Positions 6,684 to 14,874 of a stretch of 39,968 bases of DNA are shown here, one piece after another. This DNA is from Acidobacteriota bacterium (GTDB lineage: Bacteria; Acidobacteriota; Terriglobia; UBA7540). Below the pieces are notes generated by a model that was not told the DNA's origin, did not search any database, and saw nothing but the letters and a program-made list of their open reading frames with translations. Numbering within the stretch: the first letter of the stretch is position 1; each line of letters starts with the position of its first letter. Both the position numbers and the translations under genes were made by a program. The stretch is taken from contig CADDZJ010000028.1 of the NCBI GenBank assembly GCA_902812415.1, positions 1 through 39,968 on the forward strand. The letters are read 5' to 3'.

Positions 6684-9128
6684 ATGCGGTTATCCCCGGA
6701 AAAGGAAATCAAAGCCGGATTTGGTCTGGCCCTGGCGACGCTGGTCGCGCTGGGCGTCGCCCAGTATCAGAGCGCGCGGCATTTTGCTCAGAAGAGCCAT
6801 TGGGTGGTTCACAGCAACCAGGTCCTTCGGGAGCTTGAGGCGACGGTGAATCTCATGGATGACGCCGCGGCCGCAGAGCGCGGCTACGTGATGACAGGCG
6901 GAAGCAGCTATCTGAAGACCTACTGGAAATCGGCCCGGGAAGTCAACGACCACCTGAACCAGCTTCACAACCTGACAGAGGATAATCCAGACCAGCAACA
7001 ATGGCTTCAGCAGCTTCAGCCGCTTGTTTCCAGAATATTTCACATCTTCCAGCGCTCGATGGCCTTGCGCCAGAGCAACGGTTTTTCATCGGCAAGGGAA
7101 CTCATTCTTGCAGGAAGCGCGGAGGAAGCGATGACCTCGATCCGGATGCTGGTGGGGGATATGAGGGGTGAGGAGTTCCGATTGCTGAGGGAGCGGAACG
7201 CCGCGGCGGAAGCCGGCCATTGGAAGACGCTGCACTCCATTCTCCTTGGGACGTTCGTGGCCCTGGTAATCATCAGCGCGGCGGCCTTCCTGATCCTTTC
7301 CGATGTTCGGCAGCGCGTCCAGGCGGAGCAGGAATTGCAGTGCGAGCGCGACCTGCTGCACACCTTGATGGATAATGTCCCGGATTTTATCTATTTTAAG
7401 GATCCGGCCAGCCGATTTACCCGAATCAACCGGGCCCAGGCGCAGGCGTTGGGCTTAAAAGATCCCGCCGAAGCGATCGGGAAGACCGATTTCGATTATT
7501 TCACGCTGGAACACGCCCGGGAGGCTTTCGAGGACGAGCAAACCATCCTGCGCACGGGCGAACCGGTGATTAACAAAATTGAGCGGGCGAGCCGGTCCGG
7601 TCAGCCTCCTGTCTGGGTCTCCACCACCAAAATGATCATCCGTGACGTGAAGGGAGAGGTGATTGGGACCTTCGGTGTGAGCCGTGATATGACGGAACGC
7701 CGGCAGGCTGAAGAAGCCCTCCGGGCCAGTGAGGAAAAGTTCCGGGCCGTGACTGATACGGCCAATGACGCCATTATTTCGGCAGACCAGTCTGGAACTA
7801 TTCATTATTGGAATGCGGCGGCAGAACGCATATTTGGCTATTCGGAAAGCGAAATTCTTGGCAAGCCGCTCACCCTGCTGATTCCCGAACGTCTTCGGGA
7901 CGAGCATGAAAAGGGCATGCAGCGATATCTTGAAACGGGGCAATCCCGTCTGCTTGGCAAGACCGTTGAACTGGCAGGGCTGCGCAAGGATGGGAGCGAA
8001 TTTCCGCTGGATCTCTCACTGGCAAGCTGGCGAACCGCCGAGGGCGTTTTCTTCACGGGCCTCATTCGGGATATCACCGTTCGCAAGCAGGCCGAGAAAG
8101 CGCTGCTTGAGGCGAAAGACGATTTGGAAAAGCGCGTCGCCGAGCGGACCGCGGAGTTGGCTGAAGCCAACGCTCAACTCGAGAACGAGCTGGCTCTTCG
8201 AAAGCGCGCGGAAGAGGAAATCAGGAAGCTGAATGAGTGCCTGGAGCGCCGCGTTCAGGAACGCACCGCCCAACTGGAGGAGGCGAATAAAGAACTTGAA
8301 GCCTTCACGTATACCGTGGCTCATGACTTGCGCGCTCCGCTCCGGCACATGAGCGGATTTGCCAGGATTCTTGTGGAAGAATATGCGCCGGCGCTCGATG
8401 AAAACGCACGGCATTATCTCGATCGAGTCAGCGAAGGGGCGCGGCACATGGGCCAATTGGTGGATGATCTGCTCAATCTGTCGCGGGTAGGGCGCAAGGA
8501 GTTGTCTCTGCAGCTCACGCCGCTGGATTCCCTGGTGGAAGCCGCCTTGGACGAGCTTGAGCCTGAACTTGCAGGCCGTGAGATCGAATGGCGATTCAGT
8601 CCGCTTCCGAGCGTCCGTTGCGATGCGACGCTGCTGAAGCAGGTTTTCGTGAATTTGCTGTCGAATGCCGTGAAATACACCCGCACGCGGAAGCGGGCGG
8701 TGATCGAAGTTGGGCACACGACCCGCGATCAGCAACCGGTCATCTTTGTGCGCGACAACGGCATCGGTTTTGACATGGCTTATAGCAAAAAGCTGTTTGG
8801 GATTTTCCAAAGACTTCATAGCAGCAAGGATTTTGAGGGGAACGGGGTAGGGCTCGCCATTGTTCAGCGCATTCTGCAGAAACACGGATGGAAGGCATGG
8901 ACGGAAGCGGCCATCGATCAGGGAGCCACGTTCTTTTTTACGGTCGGGGCGCCGCAATCGCCTGGCGTGGATTCCTCAGACCGTTCGTCGAAAAATGGCG
9001 CGTCGCCGCGCTGCGCAAACGGTTTATCGAATGAAAGCCATGGCGCCGCAACAGCAGACCCTGCCGAGTCTCACCAACCTGCTAAAAATCAACCGACAGA
9101 GGTTCATTATGGCTGCGCCCGAAGTTGA
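6684..9128 (+). CDS. Membrane sensor histidine kinase (CHASE3-PAS-PAS-HisKA-HATPase)
   Basis: The 814 residues divide into TM1 (~11-27), an extracytoplasmic CHASE3-like helical domain (~35-183, including AAAAERGYVMTG), TM2 (~184-206), PAS 1 (~223-345, LMDNVPDFIYFKD), PAS 2 (~350-475, ending GLIRDIT), a coiled-coil linker with two similar repeats (ERTAELAEANAQLE / ERTAQLEEANKELE), HisKA and HATPase_c. The phospho-acceptor is H547 in TVAHDLRAPLRHM; the N box is NLLSNAVKY (N661), G1 is DNGIGFD and G2 is GNGVGLAIV. The H-box and ATPase resemble the phytochrome-like kinases that pair with Rcp1-type regulators. A 55-residue polar low-complexity tail follows the ATPase and runs over the next gene's start by 20 bp. 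Confidence 0.92.
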   Translation: MRLSPEKEIKAGFGLALATLVALGVAQYQSARHFAQKSHWVVHSNQVLRELEATVNLMDDAAAAERGYVMTGGSSYLKTYWKSAREVNDHLNQLHNLTEDNPDQQQWLQQLQPLVSRIFHIFQRSMALRQSNGFSSARELILAGSAEEAMTSIRMLVGDMRGEEFRLLRERNAAAEAGHWKTLHSILLGTFVALVIISAAAFLILSDVRQRVQAEQELQCERDLLHTLMDNVPDFIYFKDPASRFTRINRAQAQALGLKDPAEAIGKTDFDYFTLEHAREAFEDEQTILRTGEPVINKIERASRSGQPPVWVSTTKMIIRDVKGEVIGTFGVSRDMTERRQAEEALRASEEKFRAVTDTANDAIISADQSGTIHYWNAAAERIFGYSESEILGKPLTLLIPERLRDEHEKGMQRYLETGQSRLLGKTVELAGLRKDGSEFPLDLSLASWRTAEGVFFTGLIRDITVRKQAEKALLEAKDDLEKRVAERTAELAEANAQLENELALRKRAEEEIRKLNECLERRVQERTAQLEEANKELEAFTYTVAHDLRAPLRHMSGFARILVEEYAPALDENARHYLDRVSEGARHMGQLVDDLLNLSRVGRKELSLQLTPLDSLVEAALDELEPELAGREIEWRFSPLPSVRCDATLLKQVFVNLLSNAVKYTRTRKRAVIEVGHTTRDQQPVIFVRDNGIGFDMAYSKKLFGIFQRLHSSKDFEGNGVGLAIVQRILQKHGWKAWTEAAIDQGATFFFTVGAPQSPGVDSSDRSSKNGASPRCANGLSNESHGAATADPAESHQPAKNQPTEVHYGCARS

Positions 9129-9570
9129 AATCTTGCTGGTCGAAGATAGCCCTGAGGATGCCGAGCTGACGATTCACACGCTCAGGCATCACCGGCTGTC
9201 CAACCATATCCATGTTGCGGAAGACGGCGCGCAGGCTTTGGATTTTCTCTTCTGCCGCGGGGCCTACAGCGACAGGTCGCCGGAGCATCCGCCCAGGTTG
9301 ATCATGTTGGACCTGAAGCTTCCCAAGGTCGATGGGTTGGAAGTGCTGCAAGCGATTAAAGGCAATGTGTGGACGCAGCCTATCCCTGTGATTGTGCTGA
9401 CCTCCTCCAAAGAGGAGTTTGACCTGATGAAGTGCTATCAACTGGGCGTCAACAGTTATATTCAGAAGCCTGTGGACTTCAGCCAGTTTCAAAACGTCAT
9501 CCGGCAGTTGGGGATGTATTGGCTTCTGGTCAATCAACCTCCGCCCAGTGAATTGTTTCACCACTCGTGA
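9109..9570 (+). CDS. Single-domain response regulator (Rcp1-like CheY protein)
   Basis: This 153-residue receiver domain has no output domain. The phosphoryl-acceptor pocket is complete: E12-D13, D68 in LIMLDLKLPKVDGLEVL, T98/S99 in VLTSS and K120 in YIQKP. The insertion LFCRGAYSDRSPEHPPRLIM between beta2/alpha2 and beta3 is typical of Rcp1/phytochrome-associated regulators. ATG 9109 has AGAGG 7 nt upstream and overlaps the kinase stop by 20 bp; an in-frame upstream ATG near 9030 would add an unconserved leader. It is the expected cognate phospho-acceptor of the kinase and acts by protein-protein contact or in a phosphorelay, since no DNA-binding domain is present. Confidence 0.93.
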   Translation: MAAPEVEILLVEDSPEDAELTIHTLRHHRLSNHIHVAEDGAQALDFLFCRGAYSDRSPEHPPRLIMLDLKLPKVDGLEVLQAIKGNVWTQPIPVIVLTSSKEEFDLMKCYQLGVNSYIQKPVDFSQFQNVIRQLGMYWLLVNQPPPSELFHHS

Positions 9571-9593
9571 AAGCTCCCGTTGCAAACGAGCGC

Positions 9594-10436
9594 TCAAGCA
9601 AGCCGGTAAATCCGCTTGGCATTTTCATAAAAGAGCTTCTGCCGGTTTTCAGGGCTCTCGTTCTCGGTCAGAAATGAGAGCGTTTCCACCCATTTTCTGA
9701 GCGTCGCAGAAAGCGTGCAGACAGGCCAATCGCTGCCAAACATCACGCGATCCCAGCCAAAGCTTTCAATCACGTGCTCGATAAAAGGGCGGAGATCCTC
9801 GGCGGTCCAACTCTTCGGGTCGGCATAAGCCACCAGCCCGGAGATCTTGCAATTGACGTTAGGAAATCTGGAAATAGCGCGGATGTGTTCGCGCCAGGGG
9901 TCCATAACCTTCTCTTTCACCTGGGGAACCCCGCAATGATCCAGAATAAAGGTGACATTCCGACATTGCTTCACCAGATTGATGGCAATGGGCAGTTGAC
10001 GCGCCAGGACACAGATATCGAAGGAGAGACCATAAGAACTGAGCGCTTTGACATTCTCAACAAACACAGGATCCTGGCCGACTGCGTCGGGCTGAGTGTG
10101 CAGGACGCGCCGGATGCCCTTCAAGGCGGGATGGCCTGCAATCTTTTCGACATACTCTCTGAACCCTTCATCTTCGGGTCGCCCGCAAGCCACCACACCC
10201 GTCAGGGGATTTGTAGGGTCTTCAGCGAGCTTTAGAATATAGCGGGTTTCATCCAGCATGTAAGGCTCATCGACATCGGCTTCCAGGTGCACGGATTTTT
10301 CGATGTTCAATCCCTGGATCGCTTCCAGATAATCCTGCATGCGGAAGCTTCGATTCAAAACAGGCTGGTGTTTACACCAGGTGAATGAGAACAAATCCAT
10401 ATCCCAGAGATGTTGGTGTGTATCGATGATTTTCAT
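9594..10436 (-). CDS. Amidohydrolase 2 family protein, L-fuconolactonase-like (COG3618)
   Basis: This 280-residue TIM-barrel metal-dependent hydrolase has DTHQHLWD at the N-terminus, HLEADVDE, LDHCGVPQ, CKISGLVAYAD and FGSDWPV near the C-terminus. These match the COG3618 lactonase/dicarboxylate hydrolase group, which includes L-fucono-1,5-lactonase, L-rhamnonolactonase and 2-pyrone-4,6-dicarboxylate hydrolase. It probably opens a sugar lactone made by an oxidoreductase; the exact sugar is unknown. GTG 10439 immediately precedes ATG 10436 behind GAGAGGA, and either could serve. It is last in the minus-strand cluster, separated from the solute-binding gene by a 215-bp gap filled by repeat R4a. 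Confidence 0.85.
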   Translation of the reverse strand: MKIIDTHQHLWDMDLFSFTWCKHQPVLNRSFRMQDYLEAIQGLNIEKSVHLEADVDEPYMLDETRYILKLAEDPTNPLTGVVACGRPEDEGFREYVEKIAGHPALKGIRRVLHTQPDAVGQDPVFVENVKALSSYGLSFDICVLARQLPIAINLVKQCRNVTFILDHCGVPQVKEKVMDPWREHIRAISRFPNVNCKISGLVAYADPKSWTAEDLRPFIEHVIESFGWDRVMFGSDWPVCTLSATLRKWVETLSFLTENESPENRQKLFYENAKRIYRLA

Positions 10437-10499
10437 CACTTTGGTTCCTCTCGTTGCTGATTCATCGCAAATTCAGGAGATGGTCCGCAATAGATTACT

Positions 10500-10640
10500 G
10501 AGGTTTACAAATGATAGCGACAACGCGGACTGTAGCGGCGCTGTCCTCAGCGCCGAAAGAGGCCGGTGAGAGCCTGTCCTGAGCGAAGCGAAGGAACTCC
10601 GGCCCTACAGAAAACGACGTCCCTATCATTTGCAAACCTC
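10500..10640 (+). repeat. R4 inverted-repeat element, copy a
   Basis: The 141-bp unit is bounded by complementary ends of about 22 bp: GAGGTTTACAAATGATAG at 10500 and CTATCATTTGCAAACCTC ending at 10640, each with a conserved GAC/GTC just inside. The interior carries CTGTAGCGGCGCTGTCCTC and AGCGCCGAAA. Unlike copy b, it also contains an R1-like piece (GTCCTGAGCGAAGCGAAGGA). It fills the gap between two co-directional genes. Confidence 0.8.
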
Positions 10641-10651
10641 GGTGGATTCCA

Positions 10652-11824
10652 TCATGAGTTCTTTCTGGAACGTTCATAGAGCTGTTGCATTTCCTGGATC
10701 ACCGGTTGCGGATCGCCGCCTTCATGCAGGAATTTATAGACCACCGGGCCTGCCTCATCCTGAAAGTGAATGTAGCCCGCATAGCGCGGTCGCACATACG
10801 CGCGGTCGAGCGCCGGAAGGGTGTTGCGGAAAAAGTTATGCGTCAGGCGATTGGTCTCTTCATCGATCCATGCGGAGCGATGTCCCGGCTGGCCTCCGCT
10901 CTGCGTGTAAAGCGTCCGCTGGCATTCGGGAGACGCCACGTAGCGCGCATATTCAACGGCCGTCGCCTGATTCTTGCAATTCGCGGAAATTGCCAGGCCG
11001 GTTCCTCCCAGAACCGTACGGGCGCGTTCGCGCCCGCGAATACAACATAAATCGCCGAATTGCAGCGGCGTTCGGGCATAGCCAGGGCGGGCATAGTTGG
11101 AATATCCATACGCGAAAGGGCAATATGCAATTTCGTCGCGGCTGGTCATGGCCTCATAGGTTGCAATCGGATTCCGGGTCAGTATTTCAGATGAACAGAG
11201 CGTTACCAGTTCCCGGAGCTTTCTTAAAGCCTCGATGCCCAATAATGGGTCTACCAATAGATCGTCAGAGGCTGGAAAAGGGTCCTGGCTCAGATTGCAG
11301 CAAAGCATGAAAAAGTTCATGAGGCTATCAATCGCAATAGAGGGGAATGCCACCCGCCCCTGCCTGGCCAAAGCCAAAAGCTCGTCCCACGTTTCGGGCA
11401 CGGCGATTTTGAATTTCTCAAGGAGGTCCGGTCGCCAGGAACTTACCGGCGTGGCAGCGTCAATGGCCAGAGCCCATTGGTGATCGTCATCCATATAGCT
11501 TCGGTGCGATTCGCCCACGGAATTCTGATTCTGCTCGGCCAGAAAATCCTTTTCGAGATGTTCATCCAGCGGAATAAAAACCCGGTGCTTTGCGGCAAAC
11601 CCGATAAAAGGGTGATCGATCACCAGGAGATCAAAGGTTTCGGCCAGCTTTTCCACAGGGAAGTCCGCAAATTCTTGCAGGCTTCGTTTTTCCCAGTGGA
11701 TCTCGACGCCCGGGTGACTTTCAGCGAAACGCTGAGCCGTGGCCACCATGGGCAGAAAGCCCCGCGAATGATTCCAGGTGATGCCTCGAAGCCGAATTGA
11801 ATCAGCGGATCTCATGTTTTTCAC
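10652..11824 (-). CDS. Leaderless family-1-type solute-binding protein
   Basis: The 390-residue product has the overall pattern of carbohydrate ABC transporter substrate-binding proteins: an opening strand IRLRGITWNHSRG, TFDLLVIDHPFIG, PETWDELLALA, LGGTGLAISANCKNQATAVE and YARYVASPECQ. It has no signal peptide or lipobox; the N-terminus is MKNMRSADSIRL. No ABC permease or ATPase genes are nearby. It therefore either stays in the cytoplasm as a ligand-binding or sensor protein, or its leader is not recognisable. The GTG start directly follows the TGA of the oxidoreductase gene, with GAGGAG 5 nt upstream inside that gene's end, so the two are translationally linked. Confidence 0.8.
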   Translation of the reverse strand: MKNMRSADSIRLRGITWNHSRGFLPMVATAQRFAESHPGVEIHWEKRSLQEFADFPVEKLAETFDLLVIDHPFIGFAAKHRVFIPLDEHLEKDFLAEQNQNSVGESHRSYMDDDHQWALAIDAATPVSSWRPDLLEKFKIAVPETWDELLALARQGRVAFPSIAIDSLMNFFMLCCNLSQDPFPASDDLLVDPLLGIEALRKLRELVTLCSSEILTRNPIATYEAMTSRDEIAYCPFAYGYSNYARPGYARTPLQFGDLCCIRGRERARTVLGGTGLAISANCKNQATAVEYARYVASPECQRTLYTQSGGQPGHRSAWIDEETNRLTHNFFRNTLPALDRAYVRPRYAGYIHFQDEAGPVVYKFLHEGGDPQPVIQEMQQLYERSRKNS

Positions 11825-12904
11825 TCAAACTCCTCGAACGGGTTCGCCGCCCTGGTCACTTGATCGATACGCCGCTTCTACCAAGGCCATGGTCTTCAGC
11901 GCATCCTCGACAGAAGTAGCGGCCGGGTCATCGGCGTTTTCAGCCCAGCGCATCACGCTGGCCATTGTCCCGATAAAAGCGTCAGGGAACCAGCTTCCTT
12001 CGAGCGCGACGGACTCCCATTGGGGCGCGGCTCCTTCGCGGAGGACGCAATATTCCATCTCGTCGGGTTCGCCTTGAGGATAGTTCATCAGAAGTCCCAT
12101 TTTGGCAATGATCGCGCCCCGGGTCCCTTCCCATTTAATGAAGCTTTCCTGATGGCGCAGACCGAATACGTGACCGTGATTTGTCGAGATGCAAGCCCTG
12201 AATCGGTCGCCGTAGTCGAGAATCATCGTGGATCGGGTTGCGGCCAGATCGGGCGTCAGGGGATGCTTCAGCGTCTTGGCATAAATACCCAGCGGCTCGC
12301 CCAGGAACGAGCGAAGCAAGTCAAGGTAGTGAATGCTGTGATAAAGAATCTCAACGCGTGGAATCCCTTGCATAAAGCTCCACAAGCGCCAGGGTGTGTA
12401 GACGGTGACGCGCACTTCCATATCGTGCAGTTCGCCGATGGCACCCTGCTCAATCAAGCTTCGAGCGGCCAGGACATAAGGCGCATAACGAAGCTGAAAA
12501 TTGACAGCGGCTCTGAGCTGTTTCTGCCGGCAAAACTCGACGATTCGGCGCGCCTGGGTAAGGTCCATCCCCAAAGGTTTCTGAATCAGAACAGCGCGCT
12601 TTTCCGGCAGTTGAGGAAGAATATCCAGAATCGCAGAGGCTGGCACGGCAACATCAAAGACGGCGTCCGGCGGGGCTTCTGCTATGGCGCTTTCAAGCGA
12701 TGGAGAGACTCGCTTCACCCCGAATTGGCGGGCAAGCGCCTGGGCGCTTTCAAGTTTCAAATCATAGATGCCGTCCACGTGAAAGCCTGCCTTGCGGTAG
12801 GCGGGCAGGTGAGCGTCTCGAACGATTCCGCCAGCCCCTATCAGGACGATCGGTCGAAAGACTTTGGGCAGAAGCGGCTTCTGATTGACCCGTACTTGAG
12901 GCAT
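11825..12904 (-). CDS. Gfo/Idh/MocA-family NAD(P)-dependent oxidoreductase
   Basis: This 359-residue protein has an N-terminal Rossmann fold with VLIGAGGIVRDAHLPAY at residues ~20-36 and VFDVAVPAS at ~82-90. The loop motif usually written EKP appears here as IQKPLG (108-112), with glutamine in place of the usual glutamate. The C-terminal alpha/beta domain carries YHSIHYLDLLRSFLG, containing the histidine/aspartate pair of the family active site. It likely oxidises a cyclic sugar or sugar derivative at one carbon. ATG 12904 has GGAAGAAGAG upstream. It leads the minus-strand cluster and is divergent from the IclR regulator. Confidence 0.88.
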   Translation of the reverse strand: MPQVRVNQKPLLPKVFRPIVLIGAGGIVRDAHLPAYRKAGFHVDGIYDLKLESAQALARQFGVKRVSPSLESAIAEAPPDAVFDVAVPASAILDILPQLPEKRAVLIQKPLGMDLTQARRIVEFCRQKQLRAAVNFQLRYAPYVLAARSLIEQGAIGELHDMEVRVTVYTPWRLWSFMQGIPRVEILYHSIHYLDLLRSFLGEPLGIYAKTLKHPLTPDLAATRSTMILDYGDRFRACISTNHGHVFGLRHQESFIKWEGTRGAIIAKMGLLMNYPQGEPDEMEYCVLREGAAPQWESVALEGSWFPDAFIGTMASVMRWAENADDPAATSVEDALKTMALVEAAYRSSDQGGEPVRGV

Positions 12905-13114
12905 AATAAGTCTCTTCTTCCAGTTGGGGGAGGGCCCTCCTGGATTTTTGAGCGGCTCTGATAGTTAAACGCTTATTGAAACTCTTTTTCTGGCGTTTGC
13001 GAATGGAATCGACGACCTCGCAAGAGACCGCGTGAGCCAAGCCGTCGCCCTCGGCTAAAATTTATCGATGCTTCTCTGGGAATATGAGTTTTACCAATAA
13101 AGAATAGCCTGTCA
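12905..13114. promoter_or_regulatory. Divergent promoter region with candidate IclR-type operator
   Basis: This 210-bp region separates the oxidoreductase operon from iclR-maoC. The imperfect palindrome GAAAC-TCT-TTTTC (12978-12990) resembles KdgR-type IclR operators (GAAAC-N3/4-GTTTC) with one mismatch. It lies inside wider arms AAACGC (12967-12972) and GCGTTT (~12993-12998). An autoregulated divergon would fit, but this rests on one site found by eye. Confidence 0.35.
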
Positions 13115-13894
13115 ATGAGAAACTCGAACAGAAACTCTCAAAAGTATTACGTTCCGGCCCTGGAGAAAGGGCTCGACATTCTCGAGGCTCTCGCTTCTTC
13201 CCCTGTTCCGCAGTCGCTCTCCGAACTGGCGCATAGTATGAACCGCACCAGCAGCGAGCTATTTCGCATGCTGAACGCCCTCGAGCAGCGGGGTTATATC
13301 GAGAGAGACCCTCTCTCCGGAAAATATGGGCTGACGCTCAGATTGTACGAATTGGCTCATACGCATTCGCCGGTTGAAAAACTGCTCCGGGCCACCATGA
13401 TTCCGATGCGCGCTTTGGCCGAGCGAGTCAAAGAATCCTGCCACATCAGCACTTTGGATAATAATCGTCTGGTGGTGCTTGCCCAAGCCGATAGTCCCGA
13501 AATCTTCCGATTCTCAGTGGAAGTGGGTTCGACATTCTCTCCCATCCACACCGCTTCCGGACGCCTGCTTCTTGCCTATCTGAACGAAGAAGAGTTCCGG
13601 CGTTTTGCTGAGACTTCCGAGGGATATCGCAGGCTGAGCCGCGCCGCCCGGAAGAAGCTTGCGGCCCGATTGGAGGAAATCCGACGAAAAGGGGTTTCGA
13701 CCGCTCAAAATGAGCCCGTCATTGGAGTGCGAAGCTACGCCGTCCTGGTCGGAAAGCCGGAAATTGATCTCACGGCGGCACTGGCGGTGGCGTCGTTAGA
13801 TATGCGCGGAAAAAAGAACAATTCTCAGCAGATTCTTGCCGGCTTGAAGGCGGCAGCCGTCGAAATCAATCGAAATATTGGCTTGAGACTATGA
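13115..13894 (+). CDS. IclR-family transcriptional regulator
   Basis: The 259-residue protein has an N-terminal winged helix-turn-helix at ~10-75, with the typical opening [15 protein letters not shown], recognition region [20 protein letters not shown] and wing [15 protein letters not shown]. The IclR effector-binding domain spans ~90-255 ([38 protein letters not shown]). IclR proteins usually control neighbouring catabolic genes in response to small organic acids. Its divergent placement from the oxidoreductase/lactonase genes and ATGA overlap with the hydratase gene make it their likely regulator. Confidence 0.93.
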   Translation: MRNSNRNSQKYYVPALEKGLDILEALASSPVPQSLSELAHSMNRTSSELFRMLNALEQRGYIERDPLSGKYGLTLRLYELAHTHSPVEKLLRATMIPMRALAERVKESCHISTLDNNRLVVLAQADSPEIFRFSVEVGSTFSPIHTASGRLLLAYLNEEEFRRFAETSEGYRRLSRAARKKLAARLEEIRRKGVSTAQNEPVIGVRSYAVLVGKPEIDLTAALAVASLDMRGKKNNSQQILAGLKAAAVEINRNIGLRL

Positions 13895-14352
13895 TCCAAT
13901 CCAAATACTTTGAGGATTATCAGGTCGGATCGGCGCGGGAAAGCCTGGGACGAACGATCACGGAAACGGATATCGTTTTACACGCGGGCCAGAGCGGAGA
14001 TTTTTACCCGCACCATATGGACGCTGAATGGTCGAAAACCCAGGAATTCAAGCAGCGGGTGGCGCATGGCACGCTGGTATTCACGGTCGCTGTCGGTCTT
14101 TCTGCATCGGAGGTCAATCCGGAGGCCTTCACTTACGGCTACGACCGGCTGCGTTTCATCAGACCTGTCTTTATTGGCGATACTTTACGCGCAAGAGTCA
14201 CCCTGAAAGAGAAACGCGAATACCCCAAACGGCCCGATTGTGGAATAGTCGTGGAGCTTGTCGAGGCGCTGAATCAACGGCAGGAAACGGTTTTAGCCTG
14301 CGAGCATCTTCTCATGGTCAGGAAGCGCTCAAGTCATGCAGGCCAGAAATAG
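13891..14352 (+). CDS. MaoC-type hotdog dehydratase
   Basis: This 153-residue single hotdog domain carries the R-specific enoyl-CoA hydratase signature in the form [14 protein letters not shown]37 and H42 match the catalytic Asp/His of the G-D-x-N-P-[LIV]-H motif, although the usual Asn is Tyr here. It is followed by RVAHGTL. Family members hydrate 2-enoyl-CoA thioesters or related acids such as mesaconyl-CoA. The start overlaps the iclR stop (ATGA), so regulator and enzyme are coupled. Its function beside sugar-lactone genes is unclear; it may act on a downstream acid of the same pathway. Confidence 0.85.
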   Translation: MIQSKYFEDYQVGSARESLGRTITETDIVLHAGQSGDFYPHHMDAEWSKTQEFKQRVAHGTLVFTVAVGLSASEVNPEAFTYGYDRLRFIRPVFIGDTLRARVTLKEKREYPKRPDCGIVVELVEALNQRQETVLACEHLLMVRKRSSHAGQK

Positions 14353-14747
14353 GGCCAGGAATTGTAGCGCGGCCTATGGTTTGCGGCGAATAGCCACCTC
14401 AGACGCGTTGAGCGTTGTCACTTCGTTTGTAGGCGGAAATCCACGGCGGAACGGAAATTGGCGCCACGCCTGTAGGCGCCACTCCCGCATAGGCGGGAAT
14501 CGATAGATCGGAAATGAGCTCCTGGGGTAACCCGTAAGGGCAATATCGATAAAAACTCGCTTATCGCAAAAATAATAAAAAAGTTGTTGACAAGTCGATT
14601 ATCTTTGGATACGTTGTGTCTTCGCGCCCAACAGAGAATTAATTTCTCCGGGGCGGCTATACCACCATTATCCACCACGCAGTATGGGTAAGGTTCATGT
14701 AATGAAATTTAACATGTTTTTACATCCGAAGTTTTTTTAAAAAATAG
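14353..14747. other. Intergenic region with hairpin cluster
   Basis: No gene is seen. At 14431-14500 three GC-rich dyads stand close together: GGCGCC at 14460-14465 pairs with 14475-14480, and CCCGC with GCGGG around 14484-14497. The motif TAGGCGG recurs within it. A weak TTGACA with a TACGTT 17 bp downstream lies near 14587. The remainder is AT-rich leader DNA upstream of the fecR-domain promoter. Confidence 0.5.
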
Positions 14748-14777
14748 TTGACAAAGGAAAAACCTTTCTCCTATATT
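14748..14777 (+). promoter_or_regulatory. Sigma70-type promoter of the FecR-domain gene
   Basis: A perfect -35 TTGACA (14748-14753) and a TATATT -10 (14772-14777) are separated by 18 bp. Transcription would begin near 14784, giving an ~90-nt leader. The surrounding DNA is AT-rich, with an A/T-tract upstream that could serve as an UP element. Confidence 0.7.
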
Positions 14778-14827
14778 GAATGGGTCTTTGTTAGGCAGGC
14801 ATTATCTTGAACATTTTTAGAAACCCG

Positions 14828-14868
14828 GGTGAGGAGTGACTAGCTCCTGACCTTAAGCAAAAGGAGTT
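14828..14868 (+). promoter_or_regulatory. Leader with mutually exclusive pairings around the ribosome-binding site
   Basis: CTCCT (14844-14848) can pair with an upstream AGGAG (14832-14836), strengthened by GGT/ACC outside it (14828-14830 with 14850-14852). It can instead pair with the AGGAG of the Shine-Dalgarno (14862-14866), extended to a 7-bp helix at 14842-14848/14862-14868. The first fold frees the start site and the second hides it. This may be a translational switch or a chance complementarity. Confidence 0.35.
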
Positions 14869-14874
14869 AACCAC

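Noticed and set aside
8016-8957. 313-residue antisense ORF inside the histidine kinase
   Set aside because: Lies wholly opposite a well-supported kinase gene; composition is that of a GC-rich antisense frame.
12020-12961. 313-residue antisense ORF over the oxidoreductase
   Set aside because: The opposite strand encodes a clear Gfo/Idh protein and this frame shows no domain.
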